A stretch of DNA of 64,000 nt from Dipteris shenzhenensis (Eukaryota; Polypodiophyta; Polypodiopsida; Gleicheniales), in assembly GCA_047967505.1 (NCBI GenBank), contig CM106538.1; one strand, 5' to 3'. This document shows, one piece after another, positions 20,431 through 32,999 of the stretch (positions are counted from its first letter, which is position 1; the number at the start of each line of letters is the position of its first letter). The notes under the pieces are model-generated. The model worked only from the letters and a program-made list of their open reading frames with translations, was not told where the DNA came from and made no database searches. A program made the translations under genes and the position numbers.

Positions 20431-22950
20431 AAGGTATTGGGCAACGGATTTAAAGAAAGCACTGTGCAAATATACATTCATTTGGCTTTTAACATGAATT
20501 CCTTAGATTTGTCATCGGCTTAACAGTTTGCTTATAGAGAAACTTTGATGCCTCTGGCCAATATTCGTACATACAAGGAAAGCAACAATGTCACCTTGTG
20601 GTGTACTTCTTTGTGAGCGTTGTGGTTCTTGGCCTGCAGGGGATACAAAAGTCGATTCGAGCATACTGTCACTTTTTATGAGCATAGTTTTCTAGCTCCA
20701 AATTTGTATAATAAGAGTACTAGGGCATTCGTTGAAGAACTGTGAAACATGTGATAGGGAAGCAGCCTGGTTTTACTTGATTTGTCTCATTCTTTTATCA
20801 AACTTTGTGAGTTTGGATCTAGGTGGCTCTCTTGTTCTACTGCTCTTGATATGAAACCATCCTTATGATGTCTTCATATAGAACTCTGCTGCTTGACATT
20901 GAGGTTCAATGATGTAGTTTTCTAAAAGTATACGAAAGGCATTAGTTTATGGCACTAGACATTCCATGGAATTGGCTGACTCGAGCAAGTGTATGTATAT
21001 TGGGAGAAGAAGAAAGAGGGGAGAGGAAGGTAGAGGACAGAAGGGCCTACACACACCTCTTGCGCCATGAGGAGAAGCCCAACTTCTCAACTGGCCAGCT
21101 GGAGCTGCAAAATTGTTTCTGAACATGCTAAGACCCGGAGATGAACATGGATGGGTGGATAAACTCTCTTGATCATCATGTATTTTTTGCTCACCGTGGT
21201 TTTAGCTAAATTTGTGCATTTTCAATTTCAGAATTGCAGGCCAACTTTCCTTTGTTTCATATTATTTGTGAATGATTCATAATTAGTAAGGCAGCACATG
21301 TAAGTTCAGTCTCAAGAAGCTGAACATATTTTGGCAAGTTAGATTTCTGAATCTTGGAGTTATGGCTCAGAATCGGATCTAGGTTTTGTGAACCTGGATT
21401 TGGACTGTGGAATGGAAGCTTTGTGATTCTCCATGATTTGGGTAGTAGGGAACCTCTGACCGAATTGCAGGATATAACTTAGGAGCCAAGTATTACCATG
21501 TAGAGTACTATAGCTTGCCTGCCACTTTGAAGGGAACAGTAAGGTGCAATGGTTTTCCAATGACTACTCCTGTTTATGTATTATTGGAAGCCCAATAAAT
21601 TTCTAATAAAAACTGTTCGCCCAATAAATTTTTAATAAAAACTGTATTGGAAATAGCAGAGGATGCCTGCACAAGAGATCAATACTGGAGGTCATGACTG
21701 GATAACTAGATTCAAATGAGCTGAATAATATCTTTTGCTCTAAGCTATTTAGGATTGTTGTCAGAGCCGTGCTTGTGCTTATATGGAAGTTTGTTTTTGA
21801 GGATTTATTTAATTAGAGCAAGAAATTTAGAAAGCCTGAACTGAAAATTAACACCATCAGATAACATTGATCACACCATAATAACTGAAAGAGTGGAACA
21901 CCAAAAAAAAACAAGATGGGAGGGGGTGCAAACAAGGATCAGTCCTTGCCAGATCTCAAGCACTTGGCATATTTTTGTGTTCCGGTAATATTGAATTTTA
22001 ATACAATAGTATTTCAAATTTAGGATGGAACGGAGAACATTAAACTAATAACCATTTCTTATGTAGAACAACAAAAGATGTAGAACATGTAGCCAAACTC
22101 GGTTATATCCTTGGAATCTCTGTTGAATGCCAAACAACTCACTCAATAGAGGACGTTGAAATTGGAGTCCTCGTGCTTTCTTTATCTTCCTACCACGAAA
22201 ATGCTGTCACAATTATTTCCCACGTTGGAAGAGTCTAAGTTAAATCCACAGTTGATATCTAGCGTAAAGTGAGAAGTCTTGTTGTATCTCAGTAACAGTT
22301 GTTCCAACAGTCCTAACCATTGGATCCATCACCCAAGAAGATGCTAGATGGTGCCAAAGTCTGCAACCATCAGATCCAAAAGTGGACATCAGTTATTCTA
22401 ACATGAAATTGTCAATTTGACTGTCTGACCATAACAAACAGCTAACCAAGAACAGAAACTCTACCCGAAGCTCTAAATGATCTTAGAATTCATTCAGAAT
22501 TCTAGGAAGGCTCTAGATTAATCACATTCCATCAAGGACGCTTGTGTCAATTGCAATTTACGTGGAAGGAAGCTTGCACTTTTTGATCTCAATCAAGCAC
22601 TTGGAAAGTGCAGGAACTCAATACACTCCCTATATATTGACTTTGACAAGCTCTTTTCGATACAATCAAATGGTGTATCTATACACCCCCTATAAGTAGA
22701 AGAGCCTTTTTCTCAAATCTCATTTAGTTTGGAAGAGGAAAATTGCAAGCAAAGACGGTTCTAGTTGTGTTCTCTCAATTTGAAGTGAGTTTAGGTGCCT
22801 AAGCAGGAGTTATAAGAAGTGAAACAAATTGCAATTCCTCTAGGAGGTGCTTGGTGATTGAAACGAGAGCCTAGAGATAGCAGGAGGCAAGAATTCAATG
22901 ATAGTTTGTTGTTTTTGGGTGCAACAGCTTGCAAAATGACAGAGCCAAGA
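20431..22950. other. DUF1068 3' region and anonymous intergenic DNA
   Basis: The first few hundred bases after the stop probably include the 3' UTR (an AATAAG at about 20709 is a weak candidate poly(A) signal). No coding stretch is convincing on either strand. 21585-21645 holds a small near-tandem repeat (CCCAATAAATTT..TAATAAAAACTG). 22615-22740 carries CACCCCCTATAAGTAGAAGAGCC, which looks like an LTR promoter, but no element ends were found. Confidence 0.4.
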
Positions 22951-23640
22951 TCTCAATAAAAAATGAGGTGGGAAAAGCTATTGGCACATCATATGGTTGA
23001 TTTTAATCTTAAAATTGATAAAAAGCAATTACAACATGAAAATAGACTTTACATTATTAATTAAAATATAGATATGTTCATTCAACCAAATATTTTGAAC
23101 TTGAATAGAAGAAAATAGGCCTAACAATTTTTAATTAAATAGATATTTAATTCTCTTTTTGAAAATTCGCCCCATGACCCTCTACCCATGCACATAATTA
23201 ATGCACAATCAAGCATAGAACATCTAATTGCTGTCATCAAGGCCACCTCCATGTGGCACAACTTGCTCGAGGTTTGCAGAAACCTTGTCACAAATTGGAC
23301 CAAGGCACATGTGCAACACAAAAGGTACAAGTATAAATTCACACCCCTTGGCATTGCGGATCTCGAGGTGGTATCGATGATCGAGCGATGGAAAGAAGCC
23401 TGGTGTCTACACCCAAATGAGGAGTGCAAGAGAGCATCTTTATGAACCAAGTACCTTGGCTAGCACCGAGCACTGTGCACGCACCAAGCATCAAGTAGTC
23501 ACGGGTCAACCGACGGTGATAGTTAACACATGTGCCTTGATGTCTAGTGGAAGTACTCAATCTATGCAATCCTATGAATGCTACACAATAGTGAGTTTAT
23601 TAGACTTGAGCTTCCTTGAGAAAATGAATAGGATGTGTCA
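22951..23640. other. Anonymous intergenic DNA
   Basis: Overlapping short ORFs occur on both strands at 23121-23740, with no motif I recognise. The sequence leads into the GTGCT-rich repeat region. Confidence 0.3.
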
Positions 23641-25110
23641 TGTGGATATAGCATTTCTTAGAATTGCTCAAAGAGTGCTAAGAGCAGCTCAAGACTACTC
23701 CTTGCTACTAGATTTCTCAAAAGTGATCAAAGAGTGCTAAAAAATTGCTTAGAATTGTTAGTAAGTCCTTCGGAGTGCTGAGAAGTGGAAAAAGTGTGCT
23801 GAAAAAGTGCTCAGAAAGGCTAGAAAGCGCTATAAAATTGCTCAACAAGTGCTAAGAGAAGCTCAATAGTGCTTGGAAAATTACTTAAAATTGTTGATAG
23901 GAGATGCTAAAAAGTGCTCCAAAAGTGGTCAAACGTCCCAAAAGTTCCAGGAGTCTATGCTTCACCTCCAGAGTGCCGATAGAAACTTAGTATGAAGACT
24001 TTGTATAAATGGATGCTCTAGTATGTGTGGGCATGTGGATTTGTATGTGTGAGAGCATGTGTTTATACTATGGCCTACACCCACTTGTTAGGCGCTGATG
24101 ACATCAATGGGTATGTCATAGTAGCTAGTCCCTGCTATGCGTGATGGAGTTTATGGTTTTCAACCTTATGAGTGACTATCATGAGATTGAAACTGCACTA
24201 TGTTGTTTTTTTAGAGGATGAGTTTGGGCATGTTCCTGGACTCATCTAGGTATATATTACATTTCTCAAAAGTGATCAAAGAGTGCTAACAAATTGTTTA
24301 GATTTGCTAACGTTCCAAGATGTGCTAAAAAGTATTACAAATTGAGAGAGAGTGAAACAAGTGAAAAGAAGTGATGAGTAGTGCTAAAAAGTGTATAACA
24401 TTGCTTAGAAGTGCTCAAAGAGAGCTAAGAGAAGGTTAAGGGTGCTCTTAAATTCTTGCAATTGTTAATAAGTTCCAAGAATGACTAAACAGTGCTTGAA
24501 AATGGTTGAAAGTCCAAAAGAGTGATATTAGATTCCACATCAATATCAATATGTGCCTTCTCCCTTAAAAGTGACCAAAGAGCACACTCGAAAATTGCTT
24601 AGAATTGCAACAACTTCCAACAACTTCCAAAAAGTAAAAAGTAAAAAAGTGCTCAATAGTGCTATAACATTGCGCAGAAGTGCTCAAGGAGTGCTAAGAG
24701 AATCTCAATAGTGCTCTAAAATTTCTTGGAACTATTAACAAGGTCCAAGAACCACTAAAAAGTGCCAAAAAGTGCTCAAGGAGAGAAAAATTACTCAAGA
24801 AGTGCTCGAACATCCTAAAACGATGATAACATGGCTCACTAGTGCTCGAAAAGTGCTAACAGAAGCTCAAGTGGCTCCAATATTGCTTACAATTGTTAAG
24901 CAATTCCATGAAGTGCCAAAAAGTGCCAAGAAGTGCCAAGAAGTGCAAAAAGAGTACCCAAAAAGCTCCAAAATTGCTTTTTACGATTGGTAAAAATTTT
25001 CCAAAAGTCTTTAAAAGTGTTAGAAAGTCTAAAAAAGTTCTCAAGAAGTTCTCAAATGGCACCAAAAATCTTTGTGAAAGTGCAAAAAAGTGCTCAAAAG
25101 GGGCTCAAAA
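23641..25110. repeat. Degenerate GTGCT-rich repeat region, about 1.4 kb
   Basis: By eye about two dozen GTGCT words occur, mostly as AAGTGCTCAA or GAGTGCTAAGAG, spaced irregularly. Related words (AAGTGATCAAAGAGTGCTAA, AAATTGCTTAGAATTG, GTTCCAAGA) recur in the same order several times. A non-repetitive patch at 23990-24240 splits it. Short lysine-rich ORFs near 24893-25139 are products of the repeat, not genes. Confidence 0.75.
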
Positions 25111-28100
25111 TTGAAAGGAACCACATGGAGTGTTTATAGACTATAGTGTAAATTCTAACCTAACTTCTAAGGCTATCAAGTTTGTTGGACAAATGCCTTT
25201 TTTCCCAATCTCATCCATGGCAAACATCTTTCTTGTTCAAGGGTACTTGGGTATCAGAGGTCCAAAAGTAAGTTATAAGGTTGGTGATATCTTCTATGAT
25301 GCTGCTTCTGTGTGGTAGTCTGCAATAACCCTTCCTCCTCAATCCCAATGTGATACTTATAATGATTTCAAATTTCTACCGTGAATCCATAATACTATTG
25401 AGGCTCGTGCAATTTTGACATCATGGGATTCAGCGCCGTCCAAATTCAATAACATCATGAGGGCTAATCTCTTCAAGAAGAGCTTGCTTGCCAATCTTGG
25501 CATTGTTATTATGTTAGAGTAATGCGGATGTTGGATAACATTGCTACCTCTAATTCTTCCCTTGTATTCTACATACTGTTGCAACCGTTATGGAAAGGAA
25601 GCTCTCCAAAAAACTACATTTCGAGCGGCCTGGCTCATTGCCATTGTCAATTGATCAAAACAATGTGCCACTTCACTACAATCTTACCTCAACATTGTCT
25701 CCGACAACAATATTTTGTTGTTTTTCTTTCAACCTTCTCTTTTAACACTCGTTCTAGAAGCCTTATTTTCCCTTATTATGTTACGATTTACAAAGGAAAT
25801 GAATTGCAGGCATATCAGCATGATGGCATGGTTTAGCATCCAACCTTACTTCAACTACCTAGTGGGAATCTTCAACCATATCCAACCTTACTTCAACTAC
25901 CCAGTAAGAATCTTCAGCCATATCCATGAGCTAAAGTGAATTGATTAGCCTCTTCTATTTCTACTTGAGAAGTATTCAGATCTTCTCCTTCTATGGTAAG
26001 AACTCTAATGCCTTGCCTTGACCCACATTCCAGTTGAAGAAAACGAAACACAATGAATGGTAGCCATGCAATGTATATACCTCGAGACGAACACTGCACA
26101 ACCTCTATTTGAAGTGGCTCACCAAAAGCATGAATGCATTTACCAAGTATCAAAACTAACAAAGATAGTACCTTTTCTCAGTCAAGCACATGTGCATATC
26201 AGACAATTCTAGCATGCTACGTATGGCCCCCCAAAAAGGCCATTCAAGAATCTCTTCTACTAAGGTAATGAGTCCAACTAATCAATCATATCCATCGACT
26301 TGCTCCATTGGTTGATACCATTGCAACACCATTATGGGAAGGCTGACTATCATATATTGTGAATTTCATCCTCAAAAAGTTGGACTTGCAAACGAAAGAA
26401 GAGGCACAAATAGTTCAGTAGCATGGTGTATGGCATGACAAAAACAATAGTAGAATTCACTTCTAGTAATAAGAAATGCCCATATCCACATTTAAAGCAA
26501 GCCCACGACAAAAACAACAACAAAAACAATAACGACAAAGAAGTTATTATTCTCCACCAACAAGCCTATGATGGAAACAATTATAGAATTCACTACTCGC
26601 AATAAGGAATGCCATATCCAAATTACAAGAAAAATCCATAGAACCAGATTAAGGGTAGATTGAGAATCCTTTCCCTTCATAGTGAAATCTTGGAAGAACC
26701 TATAGTCCCTACCAATTCAATGATTTCATTATAGCAATAGATCATGAATTGCCCTATATTATGCAAAAAGATAGTATGGATGCCATGAAAACTTATTGGT
26801 TGAGAGGTCAAGATACAACAGGTGGGTAGAGCTTCCCTGATAGTAACAACAGGGGAGAGAGAGAGAGAGAGATGTAAAGTAACATTAGACCCTTGCCGCT
26901 AGCTTTTGCATGTAACACAAAAATCTTGAAGTGGAAAAAATCCCTACTATGCACTCTAGCCTGTGCACATAAGCCAAAACAACTTGGAGGATCATATTAC
27001 TATTGCCTTGCACATAGGGGAGCCAACTCAAAGTTTGCCTATTATTTGTATTAACTCATCTTGATGACCATTTAGACTAGGATGATTGGGGATGATTGGT
27101 CTAGGATTATTGGGACTTCCAAATTATAACTAATTAGGAGGAAGATTTTTCTTTGCGAATAGAGAGAGATAACTTTCCTATTTGAAGTACCCCTCTACCA
27201 ACCAATGCGCCGGCCTTCACACAACCCAATCAAAATTAGAAGGGGATGAGCCAAATTTCAATAAAAGCACCAAATGAGTAGGCAAGTGTCCATTCATACA
27301 CAAGAGCTGGATAAAAAATAAGAGGATCTTAATCATGCAATTAATGTGTGCTATGACCATCTACAAAGGATTACTAGTACATCCCCCCAATGCTTGGTAG
27401 ACACTATCCAACAAACTTCATGCACCTCTTGAATGCTTGCCAAACACTATCCAAAAAACCTCATGCAGTGGTGGGTAGATCCTATTGGCACTCATTGGAA
27501 GGACGTCAAGGACTCAGTGTCCCCAAGGTTGAGGTATTATCCATCTTGGCACTACATGCAAAGCAATAATCTGACATTAAGGGAAGCCAAAGAAGGCAAA
27601 GGCTCTTGGCCTTATGTTCTCATCCCATTGACAAGCATCGAAGATAGAGGGTCATTAACTATTGGCACCTAGAGATCCAAGCATGAGCTTTTGACATATA
27701 CATCGACATATATGGCAAAAGTCCCCACCATGGGGCCATTGTGCTGCCTTTGTACTTCACAAAACATGCTATATTCACTTTGTGAAAGGACTCCTAGTGT
27801 GGACTTCTTAGTTGATAGGGAGTAGCCTAGAATCTTTATATGAAACACATACACTTCATTTGAATAATGATATCTTCTTTCATAACATCCCCATTTTTTG
27901 TCATTGCTTTCTCCATCCTGTATTTCAATTCCTTAATTTTGATGTCCATGTCACAATCTTTTCATCATGCCGAGGTGGTTGTGCATGGCTTATTGTGTTT
28001 CCTTGTTTCCCTTGAGTGCCTTGGAAGATATCCTCAAGGACAAACCTTGTTGTGATCAGTCTATCTTTGTCTTCTATACTTAGAGTGACAAAACTATTGT

Positions 28101-28479
28101 TTTAGTTCTTAAATTCTTTGTATTCCCAAATTGGCATCATGCACATTTGTCTCTTCTAAATTCTTGCAATTGTTGACTTTAATGCCTTCCAATGTCTAGC
28201 TTTCTTTTTTTGCCAAGTACTTTGCTCATTGTGATTGTTATGTATTTTGGATGATGACAATTGAGCTCATTCTCCTCAATAAACAATCATAAACCCCTCT
28301 TTCTACTTATTGTCAAGGGTATAGACATTGGTATCTTCATCTTTGGAGAGTTTAAACTAGCCTCCTCAAGTGTGGCTTCTATCAAATCAACAAGCTTCTT
28401 TTTTTCTTCTTCTTTGATCTGAAGTTGGATAAAGGAGAATCAATATCCTCACATTTAAACTCCATGAAAAGTATATTGA
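25111..28479. other. Anonymous intergenic DNA
   Basis: Only short ORFs without motifs are seen. 25840-25925 has a doubled phrase (ATCCAACCTTACTTCAACTA). 26851-26871 is a short (GA)n run. 26510-26540 is an AAC-rich low-complexity patch. It may contain eroded transposon sequence, but nothing could be assigned. Confidence 0.35.
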
Positions 28480-28870
28480 CTCAACTAGCTAGCATCAAGT
28501 TGGGTAGATTAGTGAGACTAGTTACAATGGTACCATACTCATCAAGTCGTTTCTTACACAAGATAGAAATCACAATGTCATCATCAAGATCAGGAGTCTA
28601 GTTTGGTAGATATAGAGGCATCTCTCTTGGAAGAAGAAAGAAAGATTAAATAAAGGAATGACTATAAAGAAAGTGAGGCATACCTAGTGAAAAGCAACTT
28701 CAAAGGATCTACAAGCAAGGGTGAGATGAAGTGCAATTTCTATGGAAAGCTTGGACACTTTGACAAGGAGTGCTATGCAAAGAAGAGACTTTCAGAAAAT
28801 CTTGTGGAAGAAGCAGAGAAAGAAGAAGAAAAACCATAGGAGATTAAGGCTCTCACTCCTTCCACCATGG
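28480..28870. pseudogene. Copia gag relic, apparently broken by an inversion
   Basis: On the plus strand, about 28640-28850 encodes a gag C-terminal part ending in a zinc knuckle, KCNFYGKLGHFDKECYAKK, whose second cysteine reads tyrosine. Immediately to the left, about 28600-28490, the gag-like block DEYGTIVTSLTNLPNL reads on the minus strand instead. In an intact gag the two blocks would be on the same strand, so a local inversion is the simplest reading. Stops interrupt the plus-strand part. Confidence 0.5.
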
Positions 28871-29170
28871 CAAGTCAATCTTGATGAGGGTGATGACCCA
28901 TTTATCTTCTAAGTAGTTTTGTGTGTGGTCAATAAGAGTTCTTTGCCCTAGGATGTCCCCATTAAATGATTGTTAGCCTTATGTGTGAGTTATTTCCTTA
29001 TCAAAACTATGGGAACTTCCCCTACATAGTCATTGTCCATTCTCCCTGTGGTTGTAAACTAAAAGCCATAACCAAAGTGAGTCATAGGTTGGGGTCATGA
29101 GCGTTGTTACTAGGTGTGAACAAGCCATAACGCTTCCCATGTACCAGTGCTGATCCGGTGAGGTCATCAA

Positions 29171-29470
29171 TTTATGGGGGGCATGTTGGACAAATTGATG
29201 TAATGGGGGTTGTACCAAGGGGTACAAGGACAGTGTGAGTTTGTGTGTCACGACATGGTGGTCAGTGTGACCAGGTTAGGTGGTAGAAGGTTCTATTAAA
29301 TGTGATTGAGAGATTCATGGGTTGGATTGAGAGATCAGTGGAGTAATTTGTGGATCTAGAGTTGATGTCCCTTGGTCACATGCATTGTATCCATTGCCTT
29401 TATAAGCGCACTTCTACTCATGAATAAACGAGTCTTTTTCTTCATTGTTGGTACACTCCATGCTTCCATT
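29171..29470 (+). repeat. Possible 3' LTR with polypurine tract
   Basis: TTTATGGGGGGCA (29171-29183) followed by TGTTGGAC at 29184 looks like a PPT directly against an LTR start. The following sequence has CTTTATAAGCGC (about 29397) and GAATAAACGAG (about 29420), which fit an LTR promoter and poly(A) signal. The right end and TSD could not be defined; a CA-ending boundary near 29455-29470 is possible. No partner LTR was found. Confidence 0.45.
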
Positions 29471-29489
29471 GCTGCTCCATCGTTTCTCA

Positions 29490-30520
29490 TAGCTAGCCAA
29501 TTTGAACTTGCCATAAATCCTAAAGCTTTTGGTTTCCAAAACCCATTCTTCAACATATATTTATTTAACATCTCCCAACATTGCACTTGTGCATATGAAT
29601 TTTTCACTTTAAACTCACATATTGCCATCATGAACAAATCACATAGACTGGGTCATAAACATGTGTAGCGATAGTAGCCCAACCTTCAACACATTCTGTG
29701 TGATCATAATGCACCCACATGTCTCCAGCATTTCCTTCAAGCTTGATTGTATTAAAAGTTTGACCCTAAAGGCTATCTCTTATCTTTAAAATATGAGGTT
29801 GGCTCTTATCGTGAAGCTGACTAAGAAACAATAATCTTTGGAAGATAGGATGATTACATCTTTGCTTCAACGACAAAATTGCATTACAGCCACCACTGCC
29901 TATGGAAGAATCCTTTCTTTCACCCTTGACATATCACTGAAGACACCTATGGGAGTAAGTGTTTCAAGCACATCATTTAACATTAATTCATTTATTTCAT
30001 CATGTGCAATAGCCTCATTATCAAGAACAAAACTAGCTTATCATGCATTGAGACCATGCCCTCTATTTATTTGATTTTCAATATTGACATCCCTAGTTCC
30101 ACAGGAATTGCAAAGCTTGTAATTTGTCATGGTTAGGGGGCACACTATTGTCAATGGGTGCACTACGCAAAGCAACACACTTAGGTATCTTACCATAATT
30201 CCAATGTTCCAATGTCTTGTGTGAGAAATATTATGGAGGGTTTCGTCTTTAGATTACCTTTCCATTATGTTTCAAAAATGGTACTAGTGTGCTCAATATA
30301 AGCACAATCAACATTATATCACCTCAAATAACTTGCACATCTGCTCAATCTTACAACACCTCTATAGAACTCTTGCATGCTTGTCTTATATCTTGTCCAA
30401 ACATGCCCATCACACTTATGATCCAATCGTTGCATATGAGAGCTTGAATATATCAATGGTAGCTCATACAAAATATATCCATCATATCTCATTGAGCTCT
30501 TGTACCACATGACCTTACTC
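29490..30520 (-). pseudogene. Decayed ORF of a plant transposase-like protein
   Basis: Minus-strand blocks in order: LPLIYSSSHMQRLDHKCDGHVWTRY and EFYRGVVRLSRCASYLR (30510-30319), a CAYIEHTS block (about 30310-30285), then after a decayed middle an HVYDP segment (about 29660) and YAQVQCWEMLNKYMLKNGFWKPKALGFMASSNW (29600-29500). The run ending in FMA..NW before an R resembles a large plant transposon-encoded protein that I know only as repeated hypothetical entries in early land-plant genomes. The order supports one ORF of more than 340 codons broken by stops and shifts. The family assignment is from memory and tentative. The C-terminal side is cut by the LTR-like sequence at 29184-29470. Confidence 0.45.
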
Positions 30521-31329
30521 CATAGTTAATTGGGTAAGATGCAAAGAACTAAAGAGTGGTAGGTGTTGCAACCGTAGCAAGTATGCTCACATCTTGAGTA
30601 GTATTTGCAATCTAGATTCTCTTTTGGTAGTCACTCAAAAATGTTGATATAGTTGGCCATCCAATTTGAAGCCTCTCTCTCCACCTTCCAATCCATAAGT
30701 TCTTATATAATATGAATGTATTGGTGCAGCTTATTCTTTTGATCCAATGCCTACAATGGAAATCTCATAGATATTATAGCAATTATCTGATTTTCATAGA
30801 ATTAAAGGAAAACTATTTTGGGTTGCATTCTATAGATGAACAAAGAAAAAGAGGACTAGAAGTCTGATGAAATGGGGGAGTGTTTTAGAAGAAATCATGT
30901 AATATGGTTTTGCTAATCAAAGTCTCACATCTTGCATCTAACCCAATTTTCTAAACACAAGTCCACAAAACTAAGTTAGTTTTGAAAATAAGTTAGGTGT
31001 TGGTATTTGACATAATTCAATGATAATGACCTCATGATACAATTCCATGATAATAATATCCATTCCTGCCAAGATTGCATGTAATGTTTATTAAAATGAC
31101 TTGTTGGATTTTTATCATGTGGTAGAGATGAGTCCAACCTTCATATGCCACCCCGAATTCTTCAATACCCAAGATTTTAGGATCATTCTCTAGACTAAAG
31201 ATCTACAACATTCATGAAAAGTTTTAAGATTGGTGATCTAAGGGGTGATATAAGAAAAGCTTGATATAGTAGTTGTAAAGTCTCTTGTCCTTGTTGCTCC
31301 CTACCTTTAAGTAGCCCCACCTGCTCTAT
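30521..31329. other. Anonymous intergenic DNA
   Basis: AT-rich, no open frame above about 60 codons and no recognisable repeat or RNA gene. Confidence 0.3.
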
Positions 31330-31890
31330 TCTCTTGCCCCTTTCATCTTTTCCTCTCCTCCATACAACCTTGCCTTTCTTCCTCCTCTCTTTGTGTCTCT
31401 ATGTACCCCTGCCATTAACTTTCTTAATCCTTTTTCCTCACCTCTCTTCCTATACACTGCCCTCCCCTCCCCCCCTTGACTCACCTCTCTTCCTATACTC
31501 AGCCCTCCGCCCTTTCTATGCAGCCATCCCCATGCCTCTTTGTAGCCGTGCTACTCGCTTGTCTCTCTTCCTCCTCCCCTTGCTTCTCTTCCTTGTAGTC
31601 TTCTTCCCCCGTTGCCTCTCCACACAGCTATCCCTTCTCTCTCCTTCCCCCCTTGTGTCCCTTTATCCCCTCCCTATCTCTTCATCCCCCTTGCTCTCAG
31701 TCTCTCTTTAGCCCTCCTATTCTCAACCCCCCCTACTTCTCAATAATCCCCCCTCCAACCCCTCAAACCTCAACCCTAATGCAACGCCCTCCATCCCTCC
31801 TTCTACATGTGTACACAAACCTCTACCCCTCTACTTCTCCATGCGACACATACCTCTCCTTCTCCTTACCAAGGATTTCATGAATGAAGA
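31330..31890. repeat. Pyrimidine-rich low-complexity tract, about 560 bp
   Basis: The plus strand is strongly C/T biased throughout (CTCTCTTCC..CCCC words). It gives long ORFs on the plus strand made almost only of L, S, P, F and C. These are composition artefacts. Confidence 0.8.
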
Positions 31891-31924
31891 ATTTGGATAT
31901 TGCAAGAAACACCTCTTAAAATAG

Positions 31925-32650
31925 TCATTTGGATTTCCTCTACGGCTGTTGACTATTTGGCTAGAGTTTGGCTAGAGTTTATCTATCAACAAGTGATGAA
32001 TTGATATGGTGCCCTACAAGATCTAGCTGTTTGCCAAGATTTTGTCTATCAAGTGGCTCGAGGAGTGTAGTACTAAAACACCCTATGTATCACATACAAC
32101 TAAGGGGCATTTTAGAAACTTCTCAAGTAAAAGTTTCCACTTAATAAAACCAACCCTCTTCATAATGTTTTTGTTTAAATTTGAATTAAAATATCCCTCT
32201 TGTTATTGCAATCTTGCTAATATTTTTCCAAAATTCAAATTAAAATACCCCTCCTTTTGAATGCATGTGGTACACTAAAATTTGATGAGGTATAGCCCCT
32301 GAGTCAAGTAATGACTTGATAGGGTTTCCTCTGGGCTCTGACTATTTGCCTAGAGTTCGACTGATGACTTGATTGGGTGCTCTCTAAGAGCTAAAAATTT
32401 TCCTAGATTTTGGCTATCAAGTGCCTAGAGTTCAGCTATCAAGTACTGACTTGACAGGTTGCCCTCTAAGACCTGATTATTTGCCTAGAGATTGGCTATC
32501 AAGTCATGACTTGATATGGTGCCCTCCAAGACCTGATTATTTGCCTAGAGATTGGTTATCAAGTCATGACTTGATAGGGTGCCCTCCAAGAGTTGATTTT
32601 ATGACTAGAGTTTGGCTATCAAGTGACAAATTAATAGGGCCCCCTCTATA
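31925..32650. repeat. 60-bp minisatellite, interrupted
   Basis: The unit AAGTCATGACTTGATAGGG..GCCCTCCAAGACCTGATTATTTGCCTAGAGATTGGCTATC repeats with period 60 most clearly at 32440-32640. Older copies lie at 32290-32440 and, after a gap at 32055-32280, at 31925-32055. Because 60 is a multiple of 3, the array stays open as a 20-residue repeat (DYLPRDWLSSHDLIGCPP). Confidence 0.85.
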
Positions 32651-32681
32651 CACCCGCCCACCCACCCACCCACACACACAC

Positions 32682-32727
<46 letters not shown>

Positions 32728-32790
32728 TGCATGCACGCATGCACGTGCACACACACATGCCCTCGCACACACACACTCCCCTGCACATGT
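32650..32790. repeat. (AC)n and derived CA-rich microsatellite
   Basis: ACCCACCC units pass into a long (AC)n run (about 32670-32720), then ACACATGC/GCACGC variants up to about 32790. Confidence 0.92.
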
Positions 32791-32896
32791 GCGTGTGCAA
32801 ACACACTATGTGTGAATAGTGTGTGGCTAATATTTGTTTCTTACCTTTGTGCTAATGGGGTTGTGGGGGCCACCTCTATACGTGGTTGTCGTTGAT

Positions 32897-32984
32897 GCGA
32901 TTTTCTACATGGTAACCAACATGCGCACGGGAACCAACATGCGATTTTCTACATGGTAACCAACATGCGCACGGGAATTTTTGG
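32897..32984. repeat. 44-bp tandem duplication
   Basis: GCGATTTTCTACATGGTAAC at 32897 is repeated at 32941. Both copies continue through CAACATGCGCACGGGAA. It sits at the broken pol end of the copia relic that follows. Confidence 0.9.
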
Positions 32985-32999
32985 ATCATCTTCAGGACT

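Noticed and set aside
31334-31711. 125-codon plus-strand ORF
   Set aside because: Pure composition effect of a 560-bp pyrimidine tract.
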